The notes under the pieces are model-generated. The model saw only the letters and a program-made list of their open reading frames with translations, did not search any database and was not told where the DNA came from. The position numbers and the translations under genes are program-made. Of a stretch of 64,000 nucleotides of DNA, positions 40,815 to 48,603 are shown piece by piece; within the stretch, counting starts at the first letter, position 1, and each line of letters starts with the position of its first letter. The DNA is from an uncultured Flavobacteriaceae bacterium. Its GTDB lineage: Bacteria; Bacteroidota; Bacteroidia; Flavobacteriales; Flavobacteriaceae. The stretch is taken from positions 1 through 64,000 of the forward strand of contig CANMLX010000024.1 in assembly GCA_947498845.1 (NCBI GenBank). Reading direction: 5' to 3'.

Positions 40815-41561
40815 ATGCCTTCTAACTCTCATTTTACTTCAAAACAAAACGCATTTTCCGATTTGTCATGCATAGCATGTGAAAATAAAAACTGTTTAAT
40901 TAATAGAAATTTACAAACATTTTTAGATCCAGATTTTACTAAAAACAAAAGCACACTTAAGTGTAAAAAAGGGCAGCAATTTATTATGGAGGGCGCTCCT
41001 GTAAATGGTCTGTTTTTTATTTTAAAAGGTACAGTAAAAGTTATTAGAACAGGGATTAATGGAAGAGAACAAATTGTGCGTTTTGCAAAGGAAGGTGAAA
41101 TTATTGGGCATCGTGGTTTTGGTACAGAAGAGTATTATTCCATAGGAGCTGTAGCTTTAAAAGATTCGGTTTTATGCTATTTTTCTAAAGAAAGTTTGCA
41201 AAATGTTTTGCTTCAAAACTCAAAGATGGCGTACGAAATGATGTTATTTTATGCTAACGAATTAAACAGAAGCGAAAATAAGGTAAAGTCTATTTCTCAA
41301 ATGACAGTTCGAGAACGCGTTATCGATACCTTATTATATATTCATAGAAAGTTTGGTGATCTAAGAGGTTTTTTAAATTTGCCTTTAAGCCGAAGAGAGT
41401 ATGCAGATTACGCTGGTACAACCGAGGAGCAAGTAATTCGTGTATTTTCAGCTTTAAAAAAAGAAAACCTTATAATAGCTCAAGGAAAAAAAATTGGTAT
41501 CCCAGATCTTCAATCACTCAAGCGAGAAATTAGTGAGCATAACTATTTTCTTGATACTTAG
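40815..41561 (+). CDS. FNR-type Crp/Fnr transcription regulator with cysteine cluster
   Basis: The ATG at 40815 is chosen over an upstream GTG at 40800. The 248-residue protein has a cyclic-nucleotide-binding fold and a C-terminal winged HTH (LPLSRREYADYAGTTEEQVIRVFSALKKENLI). It has Cys19-x2-Cys22-x4-Cys27 near the N-terminus and Cys121 in SVLCYFSKESL, which aligns with Cys122 of E. coli FNR. Together these could hold an oxygen- or NO-sensitive 4Fe-4S cluster. The recognition helix keeps the FNR Glu and Arg but has Ile where FNR has Ser212. It is followed by globin and cytochrome genes, and the same palindrome marks its own, the globin and the transporter promoters. Confidence 0.87.
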   Translation: MPSNSHFTSKQNAFSDLSCIACENKNCLINRNLQTFLDPDFTKNKSTLKCKKGQQFIMEGAPVNGLFFILKGTVKVIRTGINGREQIVRFAKEGEIIGHRGFGTEEYYSIGAVALKDSVLCYFSKESLQNVLLQNSKMAYEMMLFYANELNRSENKVKSISQMTVRERVIDTLLYIHRKFGDLRGFLNLPLSRREYADYAGTTEEQVIRVFSALKKENLIIAQGKKIGIPDLQSLKREISEHNYFLDT

Positions 41562-41669
41562 TCACTTTTACATCTCATATACGTTTTACTGTGTTTTAGC
41601 AGGTTTTATTACGAGTTAAAAGATTGTTTTCCGCTATCAAATTACATAACTAGTTAAACTGCTTCAGTC

Positions 41670-41700
41670 TATTTTTGTCTCAGATAAGTATTAATACTTA
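41670..41700 (+). promoter_or_regulatory. Globin promoter with perfect FNR-like palindrome
   Basis: The -7 box TATTTTTG (41670-41677) is followed seven bases later by TAAGTATTAATACTTA (41685-41700), a perfect 16-bp palindrome. Its core AAGTA-N4-TACTT has the same 5-4-5 layout as FNR boxes. The site would cover the transcription start, so repression is likely. The globin ATG is 30 bases downstream. Confidence 0.65.
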
Positions 41701-41730
41701 TTTTTTATTTAAGCGAACAAAATATAGTAT

Positions 41731-42144
41731 ATGGAAGCAAACACAGTCACATTAGTTCAAGAGTCCTTCAAGAAGGTTAAGCCAATAGCCTCAACTGCCG
41801 CAAAAATATTCTACACAAAATTATTTGAGTTAGATCCAAATTTAAAACCCTTGTTTCCAAGTGAAGAGGAAGCTATGAAAGTTCAAGGTAATAAGTTAAT
41901 GACAATGTTAGGAGCTGCTGTGGCAGGACTAAGTAATTTAGAGGCACTAATTCCAGTATTAAAAGACTTGGGTAAACGCCACGTAGCATACAAGGTTGAA
42001 GCTTCGCATTACGATACCGTAGGAGCAGCATTGTTAAGTACATTAGAAGCCGGCCTAGGCGACGATTTTACTCCAGAAGTAAAAGAGGCATGGACTAGTG
42101 TTTATGGAACTATGTCTAGTGTAATGATTGATGCTTCATATTAA
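41731..42144 (+). CDS. Single-domain haemoglobin
   Basis: The 137-residue protein is a Vitreoscilla-type single-domain globin. Visible positions are Tyr28 (B10), Phe42 (CD1, LKPLFP), Gln52 (E7) and the proximal His84 (KRHVAYKV). Tyr B10 and Gln E7 are typical of globins that bind O2 tightly and dioxygenate NO to nitrate. It has no reductase domain, but a flavin/2Fe-2S reductase is encoded 1.5 kb downstream. It is the first gene of the cytochrome cluster and has the FNR-like palindrome in front. Confidence 0.92.
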   Translation: MEANTVTLVQESFKKVKPIASTAAKIFYTKLFELDPNLKPLFPSEEEAMKVQGNKLMTMLGAAVAGLSNLEALIPVLKDLGKRHVAYKVEASHYDTVGAALLSTLEAGLGDDFTPEVKEAWTSVYGTMSSVMIDASY

Positions 42145-42183
42145 TATTCCTAATAAAATAAATAACTATTAAAATCAACAACT

Positions 42184-43002
42184 ATGAAATCTCTATTTAA
42201 GAATATAATAGTATTAGCAACTATTAGTGTAGTGTTAGCCTCTTGTGGGGGTGTTCCAGAAGAAAAGTCGACTGTAGTAGCTACAGATAATGCATTTTCT
42301 GTAGCGCAAGTATTAGAAATGGTAGCAAAGGAGAACGATGTTACAAGAACACTTTACACTAAAGCAATTGTAGGTAAAGGAAAAAAGCAAGGTATGAAAT
42401 TTGACGAAGATTGGCGTAAAGACGATGTCGAAGCAGGACCATTACCAGCATTATTTTTAAGAGGTGTAGCTACAAGTATAAGAAAAAGTCCAGTGCCTTT
42501 AGGTTTATATCTGGGGTCAGACTTTCCTGTAAATGCAGCGAACAAATTTGAAGGAAAGCAAGCTGAATTATTTAAACAAATAAAGAAAGACCAGAAACCA
42601 CAGTTTTTTTATGATGATGACCAAAAATTGCACACCGCTATGTTTGCAGATTTAGCAAGTGCGGCTGCATGTGTTACATGCCATAACAAACATCCTCAAA
42701 CATCAAAATCTGATTGGGTATTGGGAGATGTTATGGGAGCAACAACATGGCAATACCCTAAAGATTCATTAACGTATAAAGAAACTGTGGCAGTCTTGAA
42801 TTCGTATGCAAAAGGTACAGTAGATATTTATAAAGAATATCTGGATGAAATTAAAGCATTTAAGGATAGTGAAAAACCAGAAATAGGAAAAAAATGGCCT
42901 GCAGAGGGGAATTATTTACCTACTGCAGAAGTTTTTCTTGATAGTGTTAAAAAACTATCGTCTTATGAGACTATGAAACATTTGGTGACTTTTAACAAAT
43001 AA
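42184..43002 (+). CDS. Monoheme Tll0287/DUF3365-like lipoprotein
   Basis: The 272-residue product has a lipoprotein signal (lipobox VLASC, Cys21) and a Tll0287-like domain with one c-type heme site (AACVTCHNKHP, about residue 160). This motif is followed by the family sequence KSDWVLGDVMGATTWQYP. Such domains resemble haem-based PAS-like sensors, but here it is lipidated and fused to no signalling domain, so electron transfer or gas binding on the outer face of the cytoplasmic or inner face of the outer membrane is likely. It is 39 bp after the globin gene. Confidence 0.8.
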   Translation: MKSLFKNIIVLATISVVLASCGGVPEEKSTVVATDNAFSVAQVLEMVAKENDVTRTLYTKAIVGKGKKQGMKFDEDWRKDDVEAGPLPALFLRGVATSIRKSPVPLGLYLGSDFPVNAANKFEGKQAELFKQIKKDQKPQFFYDDDQKLHTAMFADLASAAACVTCHNKHPQTSKSDWVLGDVMGATTWQYPKDSLTYKETVAVLNSYAKGTVDIYKEYLDEIKAFKDSEKPEIGKKWPAEGNYLPTAEVFLDSVKKLSSYETMKHLVTFNK

Positions 43003-43107
43003 TAGAATAGTAAGTTTAGTGTTAGATGGCAATCTTGCTCATTTCTTTTGGTACGGGTTATGGGCAGATTGCATTCTTTTTAAGTTAAATTAATTATTGT
43101 CGTATTT

Positions 43108-43590
43108 ATGGTAATTGCTAATAATAAATCCACAATAGTAGGACTCATCCTGCTTATTGTATTTTTCTTACAGTTTTTTTTTAAGTTAGAGTGGGATTGG
43201 TTATTTCAATTGCAAGAACAACAAATGTATAAACGTTGGTCTGGATTAGCCTTAGCACTATTTATAGTATTTCAATGGGTTTTAACAGGCACAAGAGTTA
43301 TAAAGAAGTTTAGGAAATATGCTATGTCAATGCAAACTATCCATAAATGGTTAGGCGCAGTAAGTCCTCTATTATTTTATATACATAGTGCTCAATTGGG
43401 ATATGGGTATTTATTATTACTCTCATACATATTCTTTTCCAACACACTATTGGGATATTTAAATTTAGATGTGATTAAAAATAATAGTGAAGCCTTATTC
43501 AAGGGATGGATGATAGCACATGTTGCTTTGTCTATAATTGTTACTATTATGATGGTGTTCCATATAACGATGGTGTTTTATTATAAATAA
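43108..43590 (+). CDS. Di-heme four-helix membrane cytochrome b
   Basis: The 160-residue membrane protein has four helices. Two of them carry pairs of histidines separated by exactly 13 residues: TIHKWLGAVSPLLFYIHSA and AHVALSIIVTIMMVFHIT. Paired H-x13-H helices are the pattern of two stacked b-type hemes, as in ferric-reductase-like and b561-type cytochromes. It should carry electrons across the membrane between the reductase encoded next (six bases downstream) and the periplasmic c-type cytochromes of the cluster. The family name is not certain. Confidence 0.78.
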   Translation: MVIANNKSTIVGLILLIVFFLQFFFKLEWDWLFQLQEQQMYKRWSGLALALFIVFQWVLTGTRVIKKFRKYAMSMQTIHKWLGAVSPLLFYIHSAQLGYGYLLLLSYIFFSNTLLGYLNLDVIKNNSEALFKGWMIAHVALSIIVTIMMVFHITMVFYYK

Positions 43591-43596
43591 TGAGGT

Positions 43597-44625
43597 ATGA
43601 AGTTAGTAGTAAAAGATATAATTAAAGAAACCAACGATGCGGTAAGTATCTGTTTTAAAAACGGAAATCTTTTTAAAAAACTTAAGTATAAACCAGGTCA
43701 ATTTTTAACCATACATGTACCCATTGATCAAATGGTGCAAAAAAGAGCCTATTCATTTAGTAGTAACCCGTTTACAGACAAAGACTTAAAAATAACAATA
43801 AAGCGTGTTGAAAAGGGGCTGGTTTCAAATTATGTACACGATTATCTTAAAGTAGGCGATAAGTTAGAAGTAGACAACCCCGCAGGATCTTTTTATGTAG
43901 AACCAGTTAACAAAGCAAAAAAGCAGTATGTGTTGTTTGCTGGAGGAAGTGGTGTTACTCCTATGTTTTCTATTGTTAAATCTGTTTTAACCGAAGAAAA
44001 AGACTCCAATGTATTATTGATTTATGCAAATCAAAGTATGGATTCAATAATTTTTCATGAAGAAATAAAAACATTAGAAAAAGAATACGTTAATAATTTT
44101 TCGGTAGAACATATTATTTCTGCTAATCAAGAAAGTAAAGGTAACTATTACTCTGGACTCGCTACAAAAGCATTAATAGATACCATTATTTCTAAGCATG
44201 GTTTAAAATATGAAGAACATGTGTATATGATATGTGGCCCTTTTGGGTACATGGAAAAAATAAAAGAAATACTTAGAGATAATGGTATTACAAGAGAAAA
44301 AATAAAGGTAGAAGTATTTAAAAGTCCTGAAGTTAAAGTTTTAGGTAAAAATTTAATAAGTGATGTTAGTTTAAAGTTTAAAGGAGAAACGCACCAATTA
44401 AAAGTAAGAGGCGATAAGTCTATTTTACAACAAGCTATGTCTAATAACATAGCAGTTCCATATTCCTGTAGATCGGGAATGTGCTCTACTTGTAAAGCTA
44501 AATGTGTGTCTGGAGAGGTTAAGATGATTGATGGTCATTTTTTATCAGATAAAGAAGTTGAAAACGGCGATATACTTACATGTATAAGTTATCCAGTAAG
44601 CGAAAAAATTGAAATAGAACTATAA
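43597..44625 (+). CDS. FAD/NAD(P)H oxidoreductase with C-terminal 2Fe-2S domain
   Basis: The 342-residue cytosolic protein has a ferredoxin-reductase FAD domain (RAYSFSS, about 51-57), a NAD(P) domain (GGSGVTPMF and CGPFGYME) and a plant-type ferredoxin domain with Cys291-x4-Cys296-x2-Cys299-x29-Cys329. It belongs to the PaaE/HmpX-like class. Two jobs fit the context: reducing the globin after NO dioxygenation, or feeding NAD(P)H electrons to the membrane cytochrome b. It is six bases after the cytochrome b gene and 21 bases before the pentaheme gene. Confidence 0.9.
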   Translation: MKLVVKDIIKETNDAVSICFKNGNLFKKLKYKPGQFLTIHVPIDQMVQKRAYSFSSNPFTDKDLKITIKRVEKGLVSNYVHDYLKVGDKLEVDNPAGSFYVEPVNKAKKQYVLFAGGSGVTPMFSIVKSVLTEEKDSNVLLIYANQSMDSIIFHEEIKTLEKEYVNNFSVEHIISANQESKGNYYSGLATKALIDTIISKHGLKYEEHVYMICGPFGYMEKIKEILRDNGITREKIKVEVFKSPEVKVLGKNLISDVSLKFKGETHQLKVRGDKSILQQAMSNNIAVPYSCRSGMCSTCKAKCVSGEVKMIDGHFLSDKEVENGDILTCISYPVSEKIEIEL

Positions 44626-44646
44626 TTTTTTTTAAAAATTTAAAAC

Positions 44647-45354
44647 ATGTTTAAGGTAAGCCCGTTACGAAAAAGGCAATTCACTGGAGGAATTATAGGT
44701 TTAGTTTTAGGTATTGCACTATTCTTTGTTTTTACTTTAGAATCTACAGAGACCTATGTGTCCATAGGGCCAATGAATACAGGACATCAAGATTTGTCTT
44801 GTGTAACTTGCCATGCAGATGCATCGGGGAATTTAATGCAGCAAATACAATCCAACGCAGCTCATGCTTTTGGAGCAAGAAAAGAAAGCGTGGATTTTGG
44901 AACACAAGATGTAACAGTAGATAATTGCTTACAGTGTCATGATAGACCAAATGATAGACACCCAACATATCGTTTTTCCGAGCCACGATTTAAAGAGGCT
45001 ACTAAACATATTGACGCTACAACTTGCATAACTTGTCATACTGAGCATAATGGTGAGCGTGTTTCTGTAGCGTCAATTAATTATTGTATGAACTGTCATC
45101 AGGACTTGGCAGTAGAGCACGATCCTTTGGATATTTCTCATGAAGCTTTAATTAAGCAGGAACAATGGTTTACCTGTATACAATGCCATGACTTCCATGG
45201 TAACCATAAGTATGAAGTTCCAGAAAAATTGGCAGATACCATTCCTATGAAAGTTATTCAAGATTACTTTAATGGTGGCGAAGATCCTTACGGAATAGAT
45301 AAAAAGTACATCGCTTTATCTCAAGAGGAGTGGTTAAAGACTTTAGACAAATAA
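44647..45354 (+). CDS. Membrane-anchored pentaheme cytochrome c
   Basis: The 235-residue protein has one N-terminal membrane anchor (about 13-31) and five CxxCH heme sites: CVTCH (52-56), CLQCH, CITCH, CMNCH and CIQCH, with extra histidines available as axial ligands. The heme spacing resembles cytochrome c7/NapC-like electron carriers, but it is not a NapC/NirT tetraheme protein. It is the last gene of the cluster and probably accepts electrons from the cytochrome b for a periplasmic reductase not present in this window. Confidence 0.88.
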   Translation: MFKVSPLRKRQFTGGIIGLVLGIALFFVFTLESTETYVSIGPMNTGHQDLSCVTCHADASGNLMQQIQSNAAHAFGARKESVDFGTQDVTVDNCLQCHDRPNDRHPTYRFSEPRFKEATKHIDATTCITCHTEHNGERVSVASINYCMNCHQDLAVEHDPLDISHEALIKQEQWFTCIQCHDFHGNHKYEVPEKLADTIPMKVIQDYFNGGEDPYGIDKKYIALSQEEWLKTLDK

Positions 45355-45578
45355 ATAGCGAATTTATTGTTGTACACGATTTTTATACAACTATTATCAT
45401 TTAGTCGTTTTTTTTTAATAAAATCTAGCCTAACTTTAATAAAACTATAAAACAGTTGGGTTCTTAGAATGTGTAAATATCTACTAGAGAGAAAAGCAGA
45501 TATGGGTACCAAATTATCCAAAGTGAAAACTAAATCCCAACAGTTTTATATGTTTTGTTAATGACTGGTATTATTCAC

Positions 45579-46748
45579 CTATTCCGTCTCATTTTCAAGT
45601 TTTATTCCATTATAATTATCTAGTCTTGCAATGAAGCCCCAGTTTGCAGCTTGTTTTCTACCTAAATACGGAGGATTGTTAACAGCTTCTTGCCAAACAT
45701 CATCTGCTTTAATCATAAATACAAGTTCATTTTTCCCTTTTTTAAGATTTAAAGTAAGGGCTTCTTCACCATCAATCACTCGCATGAAATTGTTTGTATC
45801 TAATTCTGTTCCGCAGAATAAAATGGTCTGATTTAACATTATAGCCAAAGAAAAGGTATAATCGAAGTGTAGAATAACTTCTTTGTCATAATTAGAAAAA
45901 ATGTGAGAACTAGCAATAATTGTATTTTCAGGATGCTCGTAGTATTTTGCTATGTTAACAATACCATCGTTATCAGCAATAATTGTTTTCCAGTTTTCGT
46001 TTTTATTCTGTTCCTTATATTTCGAGTAAATGGCCCGCTGACTAAAAAAATCTACCTCAAATTGTCCTGATAATCTCCATTTATCAATATATTTATATGG
46101 ACTACTCAATTCTGTAACATTGAAACTTTCTTTTAATGTTTGAATCTCAACGTTTTTGAAATATGAATCTCCAAATCCAGCCTTAAGGAAAATATTGCCT
46201 TCTACCTGATTCGTATTTTTTAGTTTAACTGCCATATTTGGAGTAACTTCATTATTTATAAATACTCGCATGTTGTCTTTGTAGACTTCTAATTTTACAT
46301 GATTCCATGTGTCATTTTGTGAAAAATTAGCGCCTGATTCATATTTTGGATAATTATATACCATCCAAGCATCTGCACCATTAAAGACTGGGAAATATTG
46401 AATAGCTGTCTTTTTACCTCCATTAAAAAGTCTTAGATAAAAATATTCATAATCCAAAAGGTTATTTGATCGAAAACCAATACCAGGCATGGAGCCTCCT
46501 TTTATATCAAAAGTTACCGTAAAGTTTGAGTAGTTTTTGTCTAGAAGTGCTATGTGGTTTTTAGGTAAAAATAAGACGTTATTATTGTCTTGCACAGAAC
46601 GTTGCTTTTGGATCGCTTCCTTATTTTCTGCATTAAGTATTTTCCAATTGCTGTCTTTAAAAGGAAGAATTTGCGCTTTTACAGAACATGCAAATGTTAG
46701 TAGTGTAGTGAAGGTTATTAACGCCTTTTTTTTAAATAATTGAATCAT
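45579..46748 (-). CDS. Secreted ConA-like (DUF1080-type) protein
   Basis: The 389-residue product has a signal peptide (residues 1-25, cysteine in FACSVKAQ may be a lipobox). A jelly-roll/ConA-like domain (about 40-205) follows, with FTVTFDIKGGSMPGIGFRS, YEYFYLRLFNGG and DTWNHVKLEVYKDNMRVFINNE. This pattern is common to glycan-associated DUF1080/LamG-like domains. The C-terminal half looks like a second beta-sandwich (LHFDYTFSLAIMLNQTILFCGTELD). No catalytic residues were identified. Its start codon lies inside a 12-bp inverted repeat. It lies between the cytochrome cluster and the nitrate-transporter genes on the opposite strand. Confidence 0.65.
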   Translation of the reverse strand: MIQLFKKKALITFTTLLTFACSVKAQILPFKDSNWKILNAENKEAIQKQRSVQDNNNVLFLPKNHIALLDKNYSNFTVTFDIKGGSMPGIGFRSNNLLDYEYFYLRLFNGGKKTAIQYFPVFNGADAWMVYNYPKYESGANFSQNDTWNHVKLEVYKDNMRVFINNEVTPNMAVKLKNTNQVEGNIFLKAGFGDSYFKNVEIQTLKESFNVTELSSPYKYIDKWRLSGQFEVDFFSQRAIYSKYKEQNKNENWKTIIADNDGIVNIAKYYEHPENTIIASSHIFSNYDKEVILHFDYTFSLAIMLNQTILFCGTELDTNNFMRVIDGEEALTLNLKKGKNELVFMIKADDVWQEAVNNPPYLGRKQAANWGFIARLDNYNGIKLENETE

Positions 46749-46780
46749 TTTTTTTGTGTTTAATTTTTAATGATTCAATT
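46738..46780 (-). promoter_or_regulatory. Inverted repeat covering the start codon of the ConA-like gene
   Basis: AATTGAATCATT (46738-46749) and AATGATTCAATT (46769-46780) are perfect reverse complements separated by 19 bases. On the minus-strand mRNA the start codon lies within the second arm, so folding would hide it. A weak -7-like TATCTTTA lies just upstream. It could equally be a DNA operator. Confidence 0.55.
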
Positions 46781-46838
46781 ATAAAGATATTAATGTATCC
46801 CTTGTGTTCAAAGAATGATCAAATTCGCACAAGACTGT

Positions 46839-48089
46839 TCAAGGCAAAAAATCATGCATTGTGTATTCTTTATTTTTAGATTTTAAGCTCCAAGAATAAA
46901 GCTCGCCACTGCCATGGAAACCAATTTTAATCCCAACGATGTTACCTGGGTTCGAGGTTAAAGTATCCACTATATTTTTGTTATTATTTATTTTTAGGTC
47001 AAGAATTCCTTTAGTCACTTTAAGCTTTAAATTAACAACAGCTGTATTTTCTATGCCTAGATTACTTAAATCCGAATCTTTTGCGTTAATAGACTCATTG
47101 GGGATATACATTTTAAGTTCGTTTACACACCCTTTTATAGATTGAGGAATATAAAAAAAGCCATCTGTACATAATATTATGAGTGTCGATTTTTGACATA
47201 TAGCCTCTCCTTTAGGGAGGGTTTGCTTAAATCGTGCCTGAAGTTCAAAATTATTTCCTTGAATATTATCAAATTTTTCAACAAGATTAATGGTTGTTTG
47301 AGGAATTTTATTATTCAAATCAAACCCCGCATCAAGTAAATCACTTTGTTTAATCGATATGGTATCATTGTCTGCACTATCTTTTAAATCCAGATAAATA
47401 GGTACAGGGGCTTTTTCTATAACTCCTAACCAGCCATTGGAATTAACATATAAGTCTTGTTGAGAAACAACAGTGTTATCAAGAACCAGTTTAGCTTTGT
47501 AATATCCTGGATAATAGTAAATACATGAGAAATCTGTTTTATTTTTATCTACTGTATGATGTAATTTGGGATCCCAAGATTGTTGTATAATAACAGAATC
47601 TGCATCGGTATCTTTAACCTTATACTTAAAATATACTGTATTAGGTAAACTTGATGATAATTTTTGAGCAGAAAACACAACATTTGAATAGTCTCTGGGG
47701 TGTATTGCAATTAACTTTACAGCACTAATGATTAGAATTAAGCTCCCTAAAATAATACTTGTTGCAATTATGTTTTTTTTGCTCTTAAAAAAACTAGATT
47801 GAAGTTTATATTTTTTGGGTTTATTGTAACTCTGATAATCAATCCAATTTTTATAGTTAAGATATTGTGCAAGAGTATCAAGGGTACTTTTAGAAGGATT
47901 CGAATTATATTTTACTTTTCCCCATAATCTTTTTAATGTTAGTGGACTTAAGCTAACATTGGTTTTTTCATATATTATTTCATTTAACGATTCAAAGTGT
48001 TTTTGTTGCCACTGTTTGGAATCAATCCAATTCAAAGTCCTTTCTATTTCATTGAGACATTTTCTTAATAAATCGTTACTATGAGTCAT
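46839..48089 (-). CDS. Membrane-spanning regulator-like protein
   Basis: The 416-residue protein has a cytoplasmic N-terminal segment (1-100) with LSPLTLKRLWGKVKYNSNPSKSTLDTLAQYL, a helix-turn-helix-like pattern common in Bacteroidota one-component sensors. A single membrane span (about 107-129) follows, then an outside region with a PKD-like part (about 150-240) and a ConA-like C-terminus. It may sense an external glycan or envelope state and signal inward through the N-terminal domain. The ConA-like gene 91 bp downstream on the same strand may be its partner or target. I do not recognise a named family. Confidence 0.55.
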   Translation of the reverse strand: MTHSNDLLRKCLNEIERTLNWIDSKQWQQKHFESLNEIIYEKTNVSLSPLTLKRLWGKVKYNSNPSKSTLDTLAQYLNYKNWIDYQSYNKPKKYKLQSSFFKSKKNIIATSIILGSLILIISAVKLIAIHPRDYSNVVFSAQKLSSSLPNTVYFKYKVKDTDADSVIIQQSWDPKLHHTVDKNKTDFSCIYYYPGYYKAKLVLDNTVVSQQDLYVNSNGWLGVIEKAPVPIYLDLKDSADNDTISIKQSDLLDAGFDLNNKIPQTTINLVEKFDNIQGNNFELQARFKQTLPKGEAICQKSTLIILCTDGFFYIPQSIKGCVNELKMYIPNESINAKDSDLSNLGIENTAVVNLKLKVTKGILDLKINNNKNIVDTLTSNPGNIVGIKIGFHGSGELYSWSLKSKNKEYTMHDFLP

Positions 48090-48603
48090 CTTTAAATAAG
48101 GCTTCTTAATGTACGTCCTTCACGTGGTTTGCTTATCACTAGTACAAAAAGAAAGTTTTGTTTTTAATACTGAAATAAATTTAACAAAAGAGAACTTTAT
48201 GAGTTGTGTAACGAATTACGATCTTTTTTTTGAAAAAATCAAGAGCGAATGGTATTGAACACATTAAAAAATACTTAGTTTTTTGTGAAAGTGAGAAATC
48301 ATGTAATAAGATGTACTACCTCGTATATTAAATAATACCTCTACAATAGTGTTTAGTAAACCTCTTAAAATCCCAAAAAATTAGTAGATAAATCCTTAGA
48401 CTAAGTAAGCTTTAGAATTGGTTTTAATGATTTTAAATTACTATTAATTAGTTGTTTATGTTAAAATTATGTTTTATCGCATTTTTTTTTATGGATTAAA
48501 AAGAGGTGTTACTATGGTAACGGTCATGAAATATAAGTGCTTGTACTTATAAATTTGCGTCATAATTAAGTATTAATACGTAGAAAACTAAAAACACTTT
48601 AAT
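48090..48603. other. Intergenic gap before the nitrate-type transporter
   Basis: No gene is visible in this 514-bp stretch. It contains the dyad GTTACTATGGTAAC at 48508-48521, the -7 box TAAATTTG at 48550-48557 and the FNR-like site at 48567-48582. Confidence 0.55.
48550..48582 (+). promoter_or_regulatory. nrtA promoter with FNR-like site
   Basis: TAAATTTG (48550-48557) is followed nine bases later by TAAGTATTAATACGTA (48567-48582), which has one mismatch to the perfect palindrome of the globin promoter. The nrtA ATG is 21 bases downstream. An additional dyad GTTACTATGGTAAC (48508-48521) centred about 40 bases upstream of the -7 box may bind a second regulator. Confidence 0.65.

Noticed and set aside
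48508-48521. GTTACTATGGTAAC as a further copy of the FNR-like palindrome
   Set aside because: Its half-site (GTTAC) differs from AAGTA and it occurs once; kept only as a note in the promoter entry.
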